Source: Luteimicrobium sp049844995 (GTDB lineage: Bacteria; Actinomycetota; Actinomycetes; Actinomycetales; Cellulomonadaceae). Taken from it: a DNA stretch of 64,000 nt. Made by a program: the position numbers and the translations under genes. Under the pieces are notes generated by a model. The model worked only from the letters and a program-made list of their open reading frames with translations, had not been told where the DNA came from and searched no databases. The stretch lies in the NCBI RefSeq assembly GCF_049844995.1, contig NZ_JBNCMC010000003.1:186001-250000 (forward strand). Reading direction: 5' to 3'. Positions 7,874 through 15,261 of the stretch are shown here, one piece after another (position 1 is the stretch's first letter; each line of letters begins with the position of its first letter).

Positions 7874-8788
7874 ATGCCCCGAAGCGGCGCCGACGCGCGC
7901 GATCGCCTGGAACGGGCCGCGCTCGAGCTCTACGGCGAGCGCGGCTACGACCAGACCACCGCCGCCGACATCGCCGCGCGCGCGGGCCTGACGGCGCGCA
8001 CCTTCTTCCGGCACTTCGCCGACAAGCGCGAGGTCCTCTTCAACGTCGAGTCGGGCCTGCGTGACGAGCTGGCAGAGGCCATGGCCGTCGTGCCGGACAG
8101 CGAGCCGCCGCTCGCCGCGGTGCTCCAGGCGTTCCGCTCCATGGCGCCGGGGCTGGAGGAGGGCCGCCGGATCGCCGAGGCTCGACACCGCGTCATCGCC
8201 CAGAACCCGGCCCTGCGAGAGAGGGAGCTGGCGAAGGCCGCGGCCATGAGCGTCGTCGTCGCCGAGGGGCTCCGGGCGCGGGGTGTGCCCGACGCGCGGG
8301 CCTCGCTGCTGGCCGAGGTCGGCACCGCCGCGGTCGGGCACGCGATCCACGCCTGGACGGCCGAGCCGTCGAGCGACCTCGACGCCCTGCTCGTCGAGGC
8401 TTTCGACGTGCTGGGTGTCGGCGCGAGCGCGACGCTGCCCTCGGCCCGCGAGGGCGTCCGCACGGTCCTCGCCCGCGCCTACGTCGACGACCTCGACGCC
8501 GCGCTGCCCCTCTACCGCGAGCTGTCCGGGGGTGCGGAGCCGCACCGGTTCGGCTTCCGAGGGGTGCGACTGGCCCGGGTCGGCCTCTTCCTGCTCGTCG
8601 AGGGCGCGGACGAGGAGATCCGGTCGCGCATCGCCACGGTGCTGGTGGACGACGTCGACGCGGTGGCGCGCGTCGTCGCGTCGCGGGGCGGCGAGCTGCT
8701 CGACGGGCCGGCGCCCGGGCCCAACGGGCCACGTCTGGTCGCGCGCCACCCCGACGGGAACGTGGTCGAGTACATCCAGCCCGGCTGA
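7874..8788 (+). CDS. TetR regulator fused to a C-terminal VOC (glyoxalase-like) domain
   Basis: A 304-aa protein. Residues ~10-55 are a TetR helix-turn-helix (LELYGERGYDQTTAADIAARAGLTARTFFRHFADKRE) and ~56-185 the usual ligand-binding helices. From ~195 to the end is a complete VOC domain: VLARAYVDDLDAALPLYRE, a central GLFLLVEG strand, DDVDAVARVVASRG, and HPDGNVVEYIQPG at the C-terminus. Most TetR proteins stop near residue 190-200, so the VOC part is a fusion that could act as an extra ligand sensor. The start is leaderless, with TATGCT six bases before ATG. It is divergent from an epimerase gene with two operators between. Confidence 0.9.
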   Translation: MPRSGADARDRLERAALELYGERGYDQTTAADIAARAGLTARTFFRHFADKREVLFNVESGLRDELAEAMAVVPDSEPPLAAVLQAFRSMAPGLEEGRRIAEARHRVIAQNPALRERELAKAAAMSVVVAEGLRARGVPDARASLLAEVGTAAVGHAIHAWTAEPSSDLDALLVEAFDVLGVGASATLPSAREGVRTVLARAYVDDLDAALPLYRELSGGAEPHRFGFRGVRLARVGLFLLVEGADEEIRSRIATVLVDDVDAVARVVASRGGELLDGPAPGPNGPRLVARHPDGNVVEYIQPG

Positions 8789-8843
8789 GCGCTCGCGCCG
8801 GCGGTCGCCGTCGCGCGCCGCCGGGTGCCGGTTCCCCGGCGGC

Positions 8844-9281
8844 TCAGCGCACGACGACGGCGCGCAGCACCTTCCGGAGCGTGCGGACCTCCGCGGCGCT
8901 CGCGGGGGAGAGGAACTCGTCCTCCGCGGCGGCGTACGCGACGACGGCCTTCGCGTAGAGGTCCAGGCCCGCCTGCGTGAGCTCGACGACGTTCCGGCGC
9001 CGGTCCGCCGGGTCCTGCCGACGCGTCACGACGCCCTTCTTCTCAAGCCCGTCGAGCAGTGCGACCATCGTCGTCCGGTCGACGCCGAGGGTCTGCGCGA
9101 CCTCGAGCTGCGACGCCGGCTCGCGCCCGACGAGGACGCGCAGCGCCCCGAGCTCCTTGCCGTCGATCCCCAGCGGTGCGAGCGCCTCGTCGGCGACCGC
9201 GTGCAGCCCCGCGGTCGCGTGCTTGAGGAGGTAGACGAGCGAGTCCTCCGGCTCGCGGCGGGCGAACGTGTCTCTTGACAT
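8844..9281 (-). CDS. MarR-family transcriptional regulator
   Basis: A 145-aa MarR protein with the winged helix at residues ~55-100 (SQLEVAQTLGVDRTTMVALLDGLEKKG and the DPADRRRNVVELTQAG wing). The start appears leaderless: TAGGCT then six bases then ATG on the minus strand. It is divergent from the epimerase gene at 9352 and a palindrome lies between them, so it probably represses both. Confidence 0.9.
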   Translation of the reverse strand: MSRDTFARREPEDSLVYLLKHATAGLHAVADEALAPLGIDGKELGALRVLVGREPASQLEVAQTLGVDRTTMVALLDGLEKKGVVTRRQDPADRRRNVVELTQAGLDLYAKAVVAYAAAEDEFLSPASAAEVRTLRKVLRAVVVR

Positions 9282-9301
9282 GGCGAAAGCCTAACGTAGG
9301 C

Positions 9302-9326
9302 TGATTGTCAGTCATGCTGACGATCA
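9302..9326. promoter_or_regulatory. Likely MarR operator
   Basis: Inverted repeat TGATTGTCAG (9302-9311) and CTGACGATCA (9317-9326) with one mismatch and a 5-base spacer, between the divergent MarR and epimerase genes. A smaller palindrome GCCTA-ACG-TAGGC (9290-9302) overlaps the MarR -10 box. Confidence 0.7.
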
Positions 9327-9351
9327 GTCGCTCAACGAAAGGTTCCGCCTC

Positions 9352-10296
9352 ATGATCCTCGTCACCGGAGGAGCCGGCTTCATCGGCTCGCACACCGTCC
9401 GCGCGCTGCACGACCTGGGGGAGGAGGTCGTGATCTTCCAGCGGCGCGCCCCGGAGGTCCCCGAGCGGCTCGCCGACCTGCCCGTGCGCGTCGTCCAGGG
9501 CGACGTCGCGGACCTCGACCGGCTCCTCGAGGTCGGACGCCGCTACCCGGTCACCGGCATCGTCCACCTCGCCGTCGCGCTGCCGTGGCCGGCCACTGAC
9601 GACCCGACCGAGGACACGGCACGCGCGGTCGACGCGTTCCTCAACATCGTCCGGGCAGCGCGGGCGTGGGGCGTCCGGCGCGTCGTCACCGCGAGCACCA
9701 TCGGCGTCTACGGTGGGCTCCCTGCGGAGGGCGGGCTGACCGAGGACCTGCCCCTGTCGATGCGCCACCTGCACGTCATCCCGACCTTCAAGAAGATCAC
9801 CGAGCTCCTGGCGGGCTACCTCGGCGACGCGACGGGCGTCGAGCTGGTCGATGCGCGGATCTCGGGCACGTGGGGTCCGGGGGGACACCTGCCCGACCCG
9901 TTCTTCCCGGCGTCGATGCTCGCGCACGCGGCCGCGCACGGTGCCGAGCCGGACCTCGGCGGGCTGCTCGCACCGCCGCGCGCCGAGGACGCGCTCGACC
10001 TCTGCTACGTCAAGGACACCGGGCGCGCGCTCGCCCTCCTGCAGACCGCCCCCGAGCTGCGCCACCGGACGTACAACGTCGGGTCCGGCCGTCCGACGAG
10101 CAACGCCGACGTGCTCGCGGCGATCGCGAGCGTCGAGCCCGGGTTCCGGTTCGAGCTGCCGTCGGCGGGCCCGCTCCCGGTGAGCTGGCTCGACATCGCG
10201 CGCCTGCGCGAGGACACCGGGTTCGAGCCCGCGTACGACACCGGCGCGGCCGCCGCCGACTACATCGCGTGGCTCCGCGCCGGTCACGACGCGTAG
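9352..10296 (+). CDS. NAD-dependent epimerase/dehydratase family protein
   Basis: A 314-aa extended SDR with the full motif TGGAGFIGSH at residues 5-14, an HLAVALPWP segment and a TWGPGG substrate-binding region, typical of nucleotide-sugar epimerases and related proteins. At the catalytic site the usual YxxxK is replaced: aligning HVIPTFKKITE to the family leaves Lys but puts Ile where Tyr should be, so ordinary epimerase chemistry is doubtful. The gene is divergent from and probably controlled by the adjacent MarR. The substrate is unknown. Confidence 0.8.
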   Translation: MILVTGGAGFIGSHTVRALHDLGEEVVIFQRRAPEVPERLADLPVRVVQGDVADLDRLLEVGRRYPVTGIVHLAVALPWPATDDPTEDTARAVDAFLNIVRAARAWGVRRVVTASTIGVYGGLPAEGGLTEDLPLSMRHLHVIPTFKKITELLAGYLGDATGVELVDARISGTWGPGGHLPDPFFPASMLAHAAAHGAEPDLGGLLAPPRAEDALDLCYVKDTGRALALLQTAPELRHRTYNVGSGRPTSNADVLAAIASVEPGFRFELPSAGPLPVSWLDIARLREDTGFEPAYDTGAAAADYIAWLRAGHDA

Positions 10297-10407
10297 CGAC
10301 GGGGCGCCACGTCGCCGGCCCGGTGGTGCCCGGGACCAAACCCGGACCCCCCGGTGTTGGAACCATCGACGCCGCAGCCAGCGACGTCGGAAAGAAGGAG
10401 AAAGAAC

Positions 10408-10887
10408 GTGTCGAACGACTACGGCAAGACCCCCGAGGCGCTGAGCCACCTCACGAAGAGGCAGCGTCAGGTCACCCAGGACGGCGGCACCGAGCCGGCG
10501 TTCCGGAACGAGTACTGGGACAACCACGAGCCCGGGATCTACGTGGACGTGGTGTCGGGTCAGCCCCTCTTCTCGTCCACCGACAAGTACGACAGCGGCT
10601 CCGGCTGGCCCAGCTTCACCCGGCCCATCGCCGCGGACGCGGTGGACACCGCGACGGACTCGTCCTACGGGATGATCCGGACGGAGGTGCGCTCGGCAGG
10701 CGCCGGCAGCCATCTCGGGCACCTGTTCGACGACGGCCCGGTCGCTGCCGGGGGCCAGCGGTACTGCATGAACTCGGCCGCGTTGAGGTTCGTCCCCGCG
10801 GCCGAGCTGGAGGAGCAGGGCTACGGTCGGTTCCGGGCGCTGTTCGAGACTTCCGAGATCACGAACGCAGAGGAGAGCGCGTCATGA
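10408..10887 (+). CDS. msrB: Peptide-methionine (R)-S-oxide reductase MsrB
   Basis: A 159-aa enzyme that reduces methionine-R-sulfoxide in oxidised proteins and in free form. The catalytic region RYCMNSAALRF places the nucleophilic cysteine at residue 120; SGSGWPSF and GSHLGHLFDDGP are also family-typical. The zinc CxxC pairs are absent (SGQPLF instead of CGxPLF), so this is the zinc-free form. The GTG start has AAGAAGGAG seven bases upstream. Its stop overlaps the msrA start by 4 bp (ATGA), so both stereospecific reductases are made together. Confidence 0.95.
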   Translation: MSNDYGKTPEALSHLTKRQRQVTQDGGTEPAFRNEYWDNHEPGIYVDVVSGQPLFSSTDKYDSGSGWPSFTRPIAADAVDTATDSSYGMIRTEVRSAGAGSHLGHLFDDGPVAAGGQRYCMNSAALRFVPAAELEEQGYGRFRALFETSEITNAEESAS

Positions 10888-11438
10888 CCAGCGGGATCAA
10901 CGACACCGGTGAGATCACCCGTGAGCCCGGCACCGAGACGGCCGTCCTGGCGGGCGGTTGCTTCTGGGGCCTCGAGGACCTCATCCGGCGCCAGCCCGGC
11001 GTCGAGCAGGTCCGCGTCGGCTACACGGGCGGGCAGAACGACCACGCCACGTACCGCAACCATCCGGGTCACGCGGAGGCCGTCGAGATCGTCTTCGACC
11101 CGGCCCGGACGACGTACCGCGACATCCTGGCGTTCTTCTTCCAGGTCCACGACCCGTCCACGCTGGACCGGCAGGGCAACGACATCGGGACGAGCTACCG
11201 CTCGGCGATCTTCCCGCTCACGCCCGAGCAGGAGCGCGTCGCACGGGACACGATCGCCGACGTCGACGCCTCCGGCCTGTGGCCGGGCAAGGCCGTGACG
11301 ACGATCGAGCCCGCCGGGCCGTTCTGGGAGGCCGAGCCGGAGCACCAGGACTACCTGCTCAAGTACCCGAACGGGTACACGTGCCACTTCGTGCGGCCGG
11401 GCTGGGTGCTGCCGAAGCGCGAGCAGGCCTCGGCCTGA
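10884..11438 (+). CDS. msrA: Peptide-methionine (S)-S-oxide reductase MsrA
   Basis: A 184-aa protein with the catalytic GGCFWG motif (Cys26), the YTGG segment, and the HDPSTLDRQGNDIGTSYRSAIF block characteristic of MsrA. It reduces methionine-S-sulfoxide using thioredoxin-type donors. It overlaps msrB by 4 bp and shares its promoter. A strong hairpin follows 8 bases after the stop. Confidence 0.95.
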   Translation: MTSGINDTGEITREPGTETAVLAGGCFWGLEDLIRRQPGVEQVRVGYTGGQNDHATYRNHPGHAEAVEIVFDPARTTYRDILAFFFQVHDPSTLDRQGNDIGTSYRSAIFPLTPEQERVARDTIADVDASGLWPGKAVTTIEPAGPFWEAEPEHQDYLLKYPNGYTCHFVRPGWVLPKREQASA

Positions 11439-11445
11439 CGGGCGG

Positions 11446-11491
11446 CCGCCGGCCGGCTGGTGGCTCGTCCGAGTCCTCCGCCGGCCGGCGG
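11446..11491. terminator. Bidirectional terminator between msrA and the YdeI-like gene
   Basis: A 12-bp perfect stem CCGCCGGCCGGC (11446-11457) pairs with 11480-11491 across a 22-base loop, midway between convergent stops at 11438 and 11518. Confidence 0.7.
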
Positions 11492-11517
11492 TCCGTCATC
11501 TCCACGCACGGCGGCGG

Positions 11518-11967
11518 TCAGTCCGCGGCTGTCGTCCCACCGAGGCTTTCGACGAGCGCCGCGACCCGTTTCGCGCGGGTCTCGGCCCTCTTGGCCTGCT
11601 CGACGACGCGCACATGCTGCTTCCGCCGGCTCACCGTGAGCCGGTCGAACGCCGCGCGGGCGGCCGGCGCTGCGTCGAGGGCGGCCGCGACGTCGTCGGG
11701 CTCGGTGACCGTCTCGGGCTCGTCGTCGAGCTCGAGGCCGACCGTGACCTCGTCGCCCACGGCGACGCCCGCAGCCGCGCGGTTCGCGTTGCTCAGGCCG
11801 ATGAGGTCGCGACCCCGCAGGATCGCGACGCGCGTCCGCCACGTGTGCCCGCCCAGCGTCACGACGACCCGCGGGCGCCTCCCGCCGCCGAGGGACTCGA
11901 CGGCGCCCGGCGGGATCTCCAGGCCGTGCATCGGCTCGGGCGGTTCGACGGTGCTGCGGAACTCCAT
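11518..11967 (-). CDS. YdeI/OmpD-associated family protein with DUF1905 domain
   Basis: A 149-aa protein. The first ~95 residues form a small beta-rich DUF1905 domain (RPRVVVTLGGHTWRTRVAI, then GDEVTVGLELDDEPETV). The C-terminal ~50 residues match the YdeI/OmpD-associated tail (AAFDRLTVSRRKQHVRVVEQAKRAETRAKRV). The function is unknown. The ATG follows GAGAGGA. It converges on msrA, and the TetR gene upstream on the same strand ends 45 bp before it. Confidence 0.8.
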   Translation of the reverse strand: MEFRSTVEPPEPMHGLEIPPGAVESLGGGRRPRVVVTLGGHTWRTRVAILRGRDLIGLSNANRAAAGVAVGDEVTVGLELDDEPETVTEPDDVAAALDAAPAARAAFDRLTVSRRKQHVRVVEQAKRAETRAKRVAALVESLGGTTAAD

Positions 11968-12012
11968 GCTCGTGTCCTCTCGTCGACGGCGGCCGCTCCT
12001 GGCGCCGCGAGC

Positions 12013-12585
12013 TCAGCCCAGTCTGACCGCGGCCGCGCGGAGCTGCTCGAGCGCCTGGGTCGCGAGGGCGCCGAAGTCCTGCTCGTCGTCCGCGGCGACC
12101 CAGGTCGCGTACGCCTCCTTGAACGCGAGCATGCCGAGCTCGGCCACGAGGTCGGCCGTGCGGTCGTCGATGCCACGGGCGCGAAGCGCGCCGGCGGCCG
12201 TGGCCGCGAGGCCCACCCGCTTGAGCTGGTCGCGCTGCTGGAGCTCGGCGCTCGCCGCGATGACGGCCTGGAGCCGGGGCCCGAACTCGCGGCTGACCGG
12301 CGTCATCGCCCCGGCGGCGCCCACGAGGCCCGCGGCCATGGCGTCGAGCGGGCCCGCGTCGGTCGGCGCGCCCGCGATCCCGTCCGCGAGCAGGCGTGAG
12401 AGGGTCTCCTGCCCCGCCGCAAGGACGTCGCGCTTGTCGGGGAAGTGACGGAAGAAGGTGCTCCGGGTGAGCCCGGCGCGCTCGACGATCTGCGCGACCG
12501 TGGTCTCGTCGTAGCCCTGCTCGGAGAACAGGTGGAGCGCGGCGATGACGAGGCGCTCGCGTGCGTCGGGCTCCCAGCGTGGCAT
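12013..12585 (-). CDS. TetR-family transcriptional regulator
   Basis: A 190-aa TetR protein with HTH at residues ~10-55 (FSEQGYDETTVAQIVERAGLTRSTFFRHFPDKRD). The start is leaderless (TAGGAT then six bases then ATG on the minus strand). It is divergent from the epimerase at 12705, and three near-identical 20-bp palindromes occupy the intervening 119 bp, so it almost certainly represses both genes. Its sequence and layout mirror the TetR-VOC/epimerase pair at 6.9-8.8 kb, without the VOC domain. Confidence 0.9.
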   Translation of the reverse strand: MPRWEPDARERLVIAALHLFSEQGYDETTVAQIVERAGLTRSTFFRHFPDKRDVLAAGQETLSRLLADGIAGAPTDAGPLDAMAAGLVGAAGAMTPVSREFGPRLQAVIAASAELQQRDQLKRVGLAATAAGALRARGIDDRTADLVAELGMLAFKEAYATWVAADDEQDFGALATQALEQLRAAAVRLG

Positions 12586-12599
12586 GGCCTCATCCTACG

Positions 12600-12691
12600 G
12601 ACGGGACTTCGGTCCCGTCGGCCGGTGCCGGCGAACGACGACGAGACAAAGGTCCCATCAGTTGCTACGGTGATGAGACACAGGTCCCATC
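12600..12691. promoter_or_regulatory. Three tandem TetR operators
   Basis: Three 20-bp palindromes of form GAYGRGAC-N4-GTCCCRTC lie at 12600-12619 (perfect, with TTCG centre), 12640-12659 and 12672-12691 (one mismatch in the last). Start-to-start spacings are 40 and 32 bp, close to whole helical turns. The first abuts the -10 box of the TetR gene and the last ends 13 bp before the epimerase start. Confidence 0.85.
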
Positions 12692-12704
12692 GCAAGGAGC
12701 AGTC

Positions 12705-13586
12705 ATGCGCGTCTTCGTCACCGGAGCCAGCGGCGGGATCGGTTCCGCCGTCCTTCCCGAGCTCTTCGCCGCCGGGCACGAGGTCGTCGGCCTCGCCCGC
12801 TCGGACGCCGCGGCGTCCCGGGTCGCCGCCCTCGGGGCCGAGCCCCTGCTGGGCGACCTCACCACCGTCGACACCCTGCGCGCCGCCGCGGACGACGCCG
12901 ACGGCGTCGTGCACCTCGCCTTCAGCAACGACTTCACGCGGGTGGCGGAGGGCACGGCGGAGGAGCGGGCCGCCGTCGAGGCCCTCGGCGCAGCCCTGGA
13001 GGGCACCGGCAAGCCGTTCGTCTTCGCCTCCGGCACGCCCGCGGTCCCCGGTCGGGCCTCGACGGAGCTCGACCCGACGCCGACCGACGGCCCGATGGGC
13101 GCCCGCGGGCTCACGGCGGCCTTCGCGCTCGGCCTCGCGGACCGCGGCGTCCGCCCGGCGGCCGTCCGCCTGCCCCGCTCGGTCCACCAGGGCGGCGACC
13201 GCTACGGCTTCGCCTCGATGCTCATCGAGGCCGCTCGCCGCACCGGCGTCTCCGGGTACGTCGGCGACGGGACCCAGCGCTGGCCGGCCGTGCACCGGCT
13301 CGACGCCGCCCGCCTGTTCCGCCTCGTCCTCGAGCAGGCCCAGCCCGGCGAGCAGGCCCACGCCGTCGCCGACGAGGGCGACACCATGCGGTCGATCGCC
13401 GAGACGATCGGGCGGGCCCTGGGCCTTCCGGCCGAACCCGTGCCCGCCGAGAGCTTCGGCTTCCTCGGGACGATCTTCGGCGTGGACCAGCCGTCGTCGA
13501 GCGCGCTCACCCGTGAGCGGTTCGGCTGGCAGCCCACCCACCCGAGCCTGCTGGAGGACCTGGCGGCGGGGGACTACCCGGCCTGA
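12705..13586 (+). CDS. NAD(P)-dependent SDR/epimerase, paralogue of the 6875-7783 protein
   Basis: A 293-aa extended-SDR protein with VTGASGGIG (residues 5-13), GLARSDAAA, DGVVHLAFS and YVGDGTQRWPAVHRLDAARLF. It shares these blocks with the epimerase at 6875-7783, showing recent common ancestry. The canonical YxxxK pair is again missing. The ATG follows AAGGAG. It is probably induced when the divergent TetR leaves the triple operator. The substrate is unknown. Confidence 0.8.
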   Translation: MRVFVTGASGGIGSAVLPELFAAGHEVVGLARSDAAASRVAALGAEPLLGDLTTVDTLRAAADDADGVVHLAFSNDFTRVAEGTAEERAAVEALGAALEGTGKPFVFASGTPAVPGRASTELDPTPTDGPMGARGLTAAFALGLADRGVRPAAVRLPRSVHQGGDRYGFASMLIEAARRTGVSGYVGDGTQRWPAVHRLDAARLFRLVLEQAQPGEQAHAVADEGDTMRSIAETIGRALGLPAEPVPAESFGFLGTIFGVDQPSSSALTRERFGWQPTHPSLLEDLAAGDYPA

Positions 13587-13626
13587 CCGCCGCGCGTCGT
13601 CGGCCGAGCCCACCTACCGTGACGGG

Positions 13627-14667
13627 ATGGGCGAGGAGCGTGCGGGCTGGCGTCCCGACGTCCTCGGCGCCGGGTTCGAGCGGCGCACGCTGCCGCTCGG
13701 CGAGGACGACGAGGGCGAGCTCGTCGCGACGCTCGTCCGCTATGCGCCTTCCTCTCCGGACGTGTCAGAACCTGGGGAGGGTATCGCGCCGCCACGTTCT
13801 GACAGTTCGCGCGTGCTCGGTGCCGACGTGCTGTACGTGCACGGGTGGTCGGACTAGTTCTTCCAGGCCGAGCACGCGCGGTTCTGGCACGAACGCGGCG
13901 CCCGGTTCCACGCGCTCGACCTGCACAAGTACGGGCGGAGCCTCCGACCCGGCCAGACCCCCGGCTTCACCACCGACCTGCGGCACTACTTCCGCGACGT
14001 CGAGGCGGCGCTCGCCGTCATGGGTCACGGGATCCTGCCCCGCGAGCGCTCGCGCACCGATCGCCCGCTCGTCCTGGTCGGGCACTCGACGGGCGGTCTC
14101 ACGCTGAGTCTGTGGGCCGCGGCGTTCCCGGGCCGGGCGGCGGCGCTCGTGCTCAACAGCCCGTGGCTCGAGTTCCAGGCGGGCGCGGCCGGGCGCGCGG
14201 TGGTCGCGCCCGCGCTCGGCCTGCGCTCCCGGCTGCAGCCGCGCGGGCGCATGGTCACGGTCGACCTGGGCTTCTACACGCGCTCGGTGTCGAGCCGGTT
14301 CGAGGGGGAGTGGGACTACGACCTCGCGTGGCGCCCCGAGCACGGGTTCGCGCTCCACCCTGCATGGCTGGACGCCGTCTTCCGCGCGCAGGCCGACGTC
14401 GCGCGCGGGCTGGGCCTGTCGCTGCCCGTGCTGGTCCTGCTGTCGGCGCGGTCCACCCTGCTGCCGGTGTGGTCGGACGCGATGCGGTCCTCCGACACGG
14501 CGCTCGACGTCGGGCAGGTCGCCGCGCGCGTCGTCCAGCTCGGGTCCCACGTGACGCTCGCGCGGATCGACGGCGCCCTGCACGACGTCGTCCTCTCGGC
14601 TCCCGACGTGCGCGCCCGCGCGTACGAGGTGCTCGGGCGGTGGGCGGACGCGTACGCGGGCCGGTGA
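13627..14667 (+). pseudogene. Alpha/beta-hydrolase gene interrupted by an in-frame amber codon
   Basis: The 347-codon frame encodes a serine hydrolase of the lysophospholipase type: LYVHGWSD, LHKYGRSLRPGQTPGF, and the nucleophile elbow GHSTGG. Codon 77 is TAG (13855-13857), reading GWSD-stop-FFQAEH where relatives have Tyr, so TAC to TAG is the likely mutation; the rest is open to 14667. Just before it, codons ~47-60 come from a TGTCAGAAC palindromic repeat lying in frame. The start is leaderless (TACCGT, six bases, ATG). An internal ATG at 14020 could yield a fragment lacking the oxyanion region. Function is probably lost, unless the stop is a sequencing error. Confidence 0.8.
13761..13817. 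repeat. TGTCAGAAC palindromic repeat, copy A (inside the hydrolase frame)
   Basis: Arms TGTCAGAAC and GTTCTGACA flank a GC-rich centre. The left flank CCGGACGTGTCAGAACCTGG is identical to copy C near 33.6 kb. The element adds codons to the hydrolase without breaking its frame. Confidence 0.75.
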
Positions 14668-14670
14668 CCG

Positions 14671-15201
14671 TCAGTCGTCGGCGCGCCGGCGGTACTCGGT
14701 GAGCGACGAGTTGAGGCGGCCGAGCAGCTCGGCGAGCAGGGCCCGGTCCAGCCGGGACCACGAGCCGAGCACGTCCCCGTAGAGCGCGCGGCGCTCGGTC
14801 CGGTTGGCGTCGAGCGCGTCGACGCCGCCGTCCGTGGGCTCGACGAGGACGGCGCGGCCGTCGTGGGGATCGCGCGTGCGGCGGACGTGGCCGGCCTTCT
14901 CGAGCGCCGCCACCTGGCGCGTCACGGTCGAGGCGTCGAGGCCCAGCCGGTCGGCCAGCACGTTGACGTTCTCGGCGCCCTCGGTGACCAGGTGGTGCAG
15001 GAGCAGGTAGGCGGCGCGGTCCATCACGCCGGTGCCGGGACGCTTGGAGCCGCGGCTGACCGACCGGTCGGCCCGGCGCATGAGCTGCGCGACCTGGAAC
15101 TCGATGCGGGAGAGGACGGCGGTCGCCGCGGCGTCGTCGAGCGACTCGCCTGGGTCCTCGGGTGGGGCGGTGGCGGGGCCCGTAGTGTCCTCGATCTTCA
15201 T
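14671..15201 (-). CDS. MarR-family transcriptional regulator
   Basis: A 176-aa MarR protein with a ~40-residue N-terminal extension, then the winged helix (NVNVLADRLGLDASTVTRQVAALEKAGHVRRTRDPHDGR at ~90-125). The start is leaderless (TATCAT, six bases, ATG on the minus strand). It is divergent from an MFS exporter with a 60-bp gap containing a palindrome, the classic layout of a drug-responsive repressor and its pump. Confidence 0.9.
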   Translation of the reverse strand: MKIEDTTGPATAPPEDPGESLDDAAATAVLSRIEFQVAQLMRRADRSVSRGSKRPGTGVMDRAAYLLLHHLVTEGAENVNVLADRLGLDASTVTRQVAALEKAGHVRRTRDPHDGRAVLVEPTDGGVDALDANRTERRALYGDVLGSWSRLDRALLAELLGRLNSSLTEYRRRADD

Positions 15202-15213
15202 AGGTGTATGATA

Positions 15214-15227
15214 CAGGCAATTACCTG
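15214..15227. promoter_or_regulatory. Likely MarR operator
   Basis: CAGGCAATTACCTG (12 of 14 positions symmetric) lies between the divergent MarR and MFS genes, directly upstream of the MarR -10 box, where binding would block both promoters. Confidence 0.6.
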
Positions 15228-15261
15228 GTAGATACAGCTACTCGCAAGGAGTCCCGTTCCC

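Noticed and set aside
13855..13857. Amber codon as a site of programmed readthrough
   Set aside because: No suppressor tRNA, pyrrolysine system or conserved downstream signal is visible; a simple point mutation or sequencing error explains it.
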